NCBI GenBank assembly: GCA_934561115.1
Contig: CAKTFS010000058.1
Coordinates: 1-6,081 of the forward strand
From: an uncultured Faecalibacterium sp.
GTDB taxonomy: Bacteria > Bacillota > Clostridia > Oscillospirales > Ruminococcaceae
Length of the DNA stretch: 6,081 nt
Reading direction: 5' to 3'
The notes under the pieces are model-generated. The model had not been told where the DNA came from. It saw only the letters and a list, made by a program, of their open reading frames with translations, and ran no database searches. Position numbers and translations under genes: made by a program. Positions 5,573 through 6,081 of this stretch are shown here, in pieces; positions within the stretch are counted from its first letter, which is position 1, and each line of letters starts with the position of its first letter.

Positions 5573-5621
5573 CCCTCAGTCAAAGCCTGACGGCTTTGCC
5601 AGCTCCCTCGGGGAGGGAGCC
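5573..5621 (+). repeat. CCCTCAGTC palindromic repeat 1
   Basis: CCCTCAGTC (5573-5581) is followed by the hairpin AAAGCC (5582-5587), loop TGAC, GGCTTT (5592-5597). A second hairpin is GCTCCCTC (5602-5609), loop GGG, GAGGGAGC (5613-5620). It has the same design as 90-126 with different first-stem bases and is the inverted partner of the repeat at 5823-5867. Confidence 0.75.
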
Positions 5622-5650
5622 TCTGGCGCGCCCGCAAACTTTGCGCTTTA

Positions 5651-5673
5651 GCCGGAAACTGTACCGCCATGCC
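5651..5673. repeat. Inner inverted repeat, left arm
   Basis: GCCGGAAACTGTACCGCCA here corresponds to the reverse complement of 5796-5812, which reads GCCGGAAACTTTGCCGC. The match is imperfect. It lies between palindromic repeats 1 and 2 and extends the inverted symmetry of the whole 5456-5979 region inward. Confidence 0.6.
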
Positions 5674-5677
5674 AAAG

Positions 5678-5720
5678 GCCCCATCCTAGAGGGGGCTGTC
5701 GAGCGCAGCGAGACTGGGGG
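5678..5720 (-). repeat. CCCTCAGTC-type palindromic repeat 2, diverged
   Basis: On the minus strand it reads CCCCCAGTC, then an imperfect hairpin flanked by GTC and GAC with a central CGCTGCG, then CAGCCCCC and a closing GGGGC arm. It is more diverged than the copies at 90 and 5573. Its position mirrors repeat 3 (5735-5787). Confidence 0.6.
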
Positions 5721-5734
5721 AGTTCAGGCAAGTA

Positions 5735-5787
5735 CCCCTTCCGTCTTGCCGCTTCGCGTCAAGCCACCTTCCCCAAGGGGACGGCTT
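5735..5787 (+). repeat. CCCTCAGTC-type palindromic repeat 3, diverged
   Basis: Reads CCTTCCGTC, then an imperfect hairpin TTG-C-CGC, loop TTC, GCG-T-CAA. Next come GCCACCTTCCCC, AA, and GGGGACGGC, forming a second hairpin with one mismatch. It has the same layout as the other repeats but a diverged consensus, and lies just right of the symmetry centre, inverted relative to repeat 2. Confidence 0.6.
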
Positions 5788-5795
5788 CAGTGGTA

Positions 5796-5812
5796 GCGGC
5801 AAAGTTTCCGGC
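5796..5812. repeat. Inner inverted repeat, right arm
   Basis: GCGGCAAAGTTTCCGGC is the approximate reverse complement of the sequence at 5651-5673. It lies between palindromic repeats 3 and 4. Confidence 0.6.
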
Positions 5813-5822
5813 ATCGCCAAAA

Positions 5823-5867
5823 GGCGCCCCCTTGGGGGAGCTGGCTTTGCGCAGCAAAGACTGAGGG
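5823..5867 (-). repeat. CCCTCAGTC palindromic repeat 4
   Basis: On the minus strand it reads CCCTCAGTC, then a hairpin CTTTGC, loop TGC, GCAAAG (plus-strand arms 5845-5850 and 5854-5859). CCAGCTCCCCC with AA and GGGGGCGCC follows. It is the inverted partner of repeat 1, with a different first stem that is still perfectly complementary. Confidence 0.75.
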
Positions 5868-5870
5868 GGT

Positions 5871-5979
5871 AAATCCCACCCGTGAAAATGGAAAGCCGGA
5901 GCGTCCGCAGACGCTCCGGCTTTCCGAAATTATAAATAATTTTTCCTTAGTTTATGCGCAGAGCGAACGCGGAGCGCAT
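5871..5979 (-). repeat. Two-hairpin module, copy C
   Basis: Sense copy on the minus strand, starting 21 bases after the stop of the convergent gene. Hairpin 1 is ATGCGC/GCGCAT (5974-5979 with 5954-5959, 14-base loop containing TTCG where copies A and B have TGCG). The linker (5926-5953) includes AAGGAAAAATTATTTAT. Hairpin 2 is at 5890-5925 and the tail ATTTTCACGGGTGGGATTT at 5871-5889. Together with copy B it forms the outer arms of a large inverted repeat. Confidence 0.8.
5889..5925 (-). terminator. Intrinsic terminator of the convergent minus-strand gene
   Basis: A perfect 16-bp stem (5890-5905 with 5910-5925) carries the loop TGCG on the minus strand, closed by C-G, and is followed on that strand by ATTTTCAC. 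The T-tract is four long after one A, slightly weaker than at 5544-5548. The + strand has no T-run directly after the stem. Confidence 0.75.
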
Positions 5980-6000
5980 TCTAGATCGTCCCGCTCCGGG

Positions 6001-6081
6001 TCAGGCCTTCTCAGAGGGCTTGCTCAGGTCTACGCTGCGGATGATCTTGCGCACCGGCAGGATGCTCTTGGCGTTCATGGA
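6001..6081 (-). CDS. C-terminal end of an unidentified gene, partial
   Basis: Read from the right edge, 26 codons end in TGA at 6003-6001. The peptide starts SMNAKSILPVRKIIRSV and ends DLSKPSEKA. Codon use (ATC, CTG, CGC, AAG, AGC, GAC) matches the GC-rich genes of the window, which supports this frame over the other strand. The Met at the second visible codon is probably internal, since a 25-residue protein is unlikely. The 5' part lies outside the window. Module copy C with its terminator follows the stop in the same orientation. The peptide is too short and too unspecific to name a family. Confidence 0.6.
   Translation of the reverse strand, partial: SMNAKSILPVRKIIRSVDLSKPSEKA

Noticed and set aside
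5451..5796. Short open frames between the sigma gene and the right edge
   Set aside because: They run across the palindromic repeats and the terminator and have no ribosome sites or protein-like composition.
5573..5867. CRISPR array
   Set aside because: Repeats alternate in orientation, are palindromic, vary in their stems and are not separated by uniform spacers; no cas genes are visible.
5456..5979. Insertion sequence or simple MITE
   Set aside because: There is inverted symmetry but no transposase and no target-site duplication that I could see at the ends; each half also fits as a separate gene-end module.

Overview
The window looks like chromosomal DNA from a GC-rich gut clostridium, most likely Faecalibacterium or a close relative such as Gemmiger or Subdoligranulum. 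This is inferred from GC-rich coding sequence with Firmicutes-type AAGGAG ribosome sites, Clostridia-like proteins, and short palindromic intergenic repeats containing CCCTCAGTC...CAGCTCCC, which I associate with that group. No database search was possible.

Layout: positions 1-340 are intergenic, with a terminator-like hairpin, a CCCTCAGTC palindrome, another GC-rich hairpin and copy A of a two-hairpin module on the minus strand. The + strand then carries mutY (341-1384, GTG start), a sigma-A promoter (1484-1512) with a structured leader, a 64-residue membrane protein gene (1628-1822), and a terminator that may act as an attenuator (1863-1912). Next comes a three-gene envelope cluster: a membrane-anchored M23/LytM-like protein that has lost its zinc ligands (1932-3236), a secreted or anchored protein with a possible permuted NlpC/P60-type His...Asn-Cys pair (3262-3918), and a small two-helix membrane protein overlapping it (3909-4181). 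A candidate ECF promoter (4197-4223) precedes a zinc-finger anti-sigma factor (4269-4961) and its ECF sigma factor (4964-5449). A convergent gene enters from the right on the minus strand; only its last 26 codons (6001-6081) are visible.

How the genes may work together: the anti-sigma/sigma pair probably senses an envelope condition, and the three cell-surface genes just upstream are plausible partners or targets. The promoter-like site before the pair suggests autoregulation. mutY is an independent DNA repair gene.

The most unusual part is the non-coding DNA. A module of about 105 bases occurs three times (A 191-295 minus, B 5456-5562 plus, C 5871-5979 minus). Each copy has a 6-bp hairpin with covarying base pairs, a conserved AT-rich linker, a 15-16 bp hairpin whose stem sequence differs completely between copies but stays complementary and is always capped by a C(UGCG)G tetraloop in the sense orientation, and a conserved TTTTCACGGGNGGG tail. 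Copies B and C follow the stop codons of the two convergent genes and, with four internal palindromic repeats, make 5456-5979 one large nested inverted repeat.
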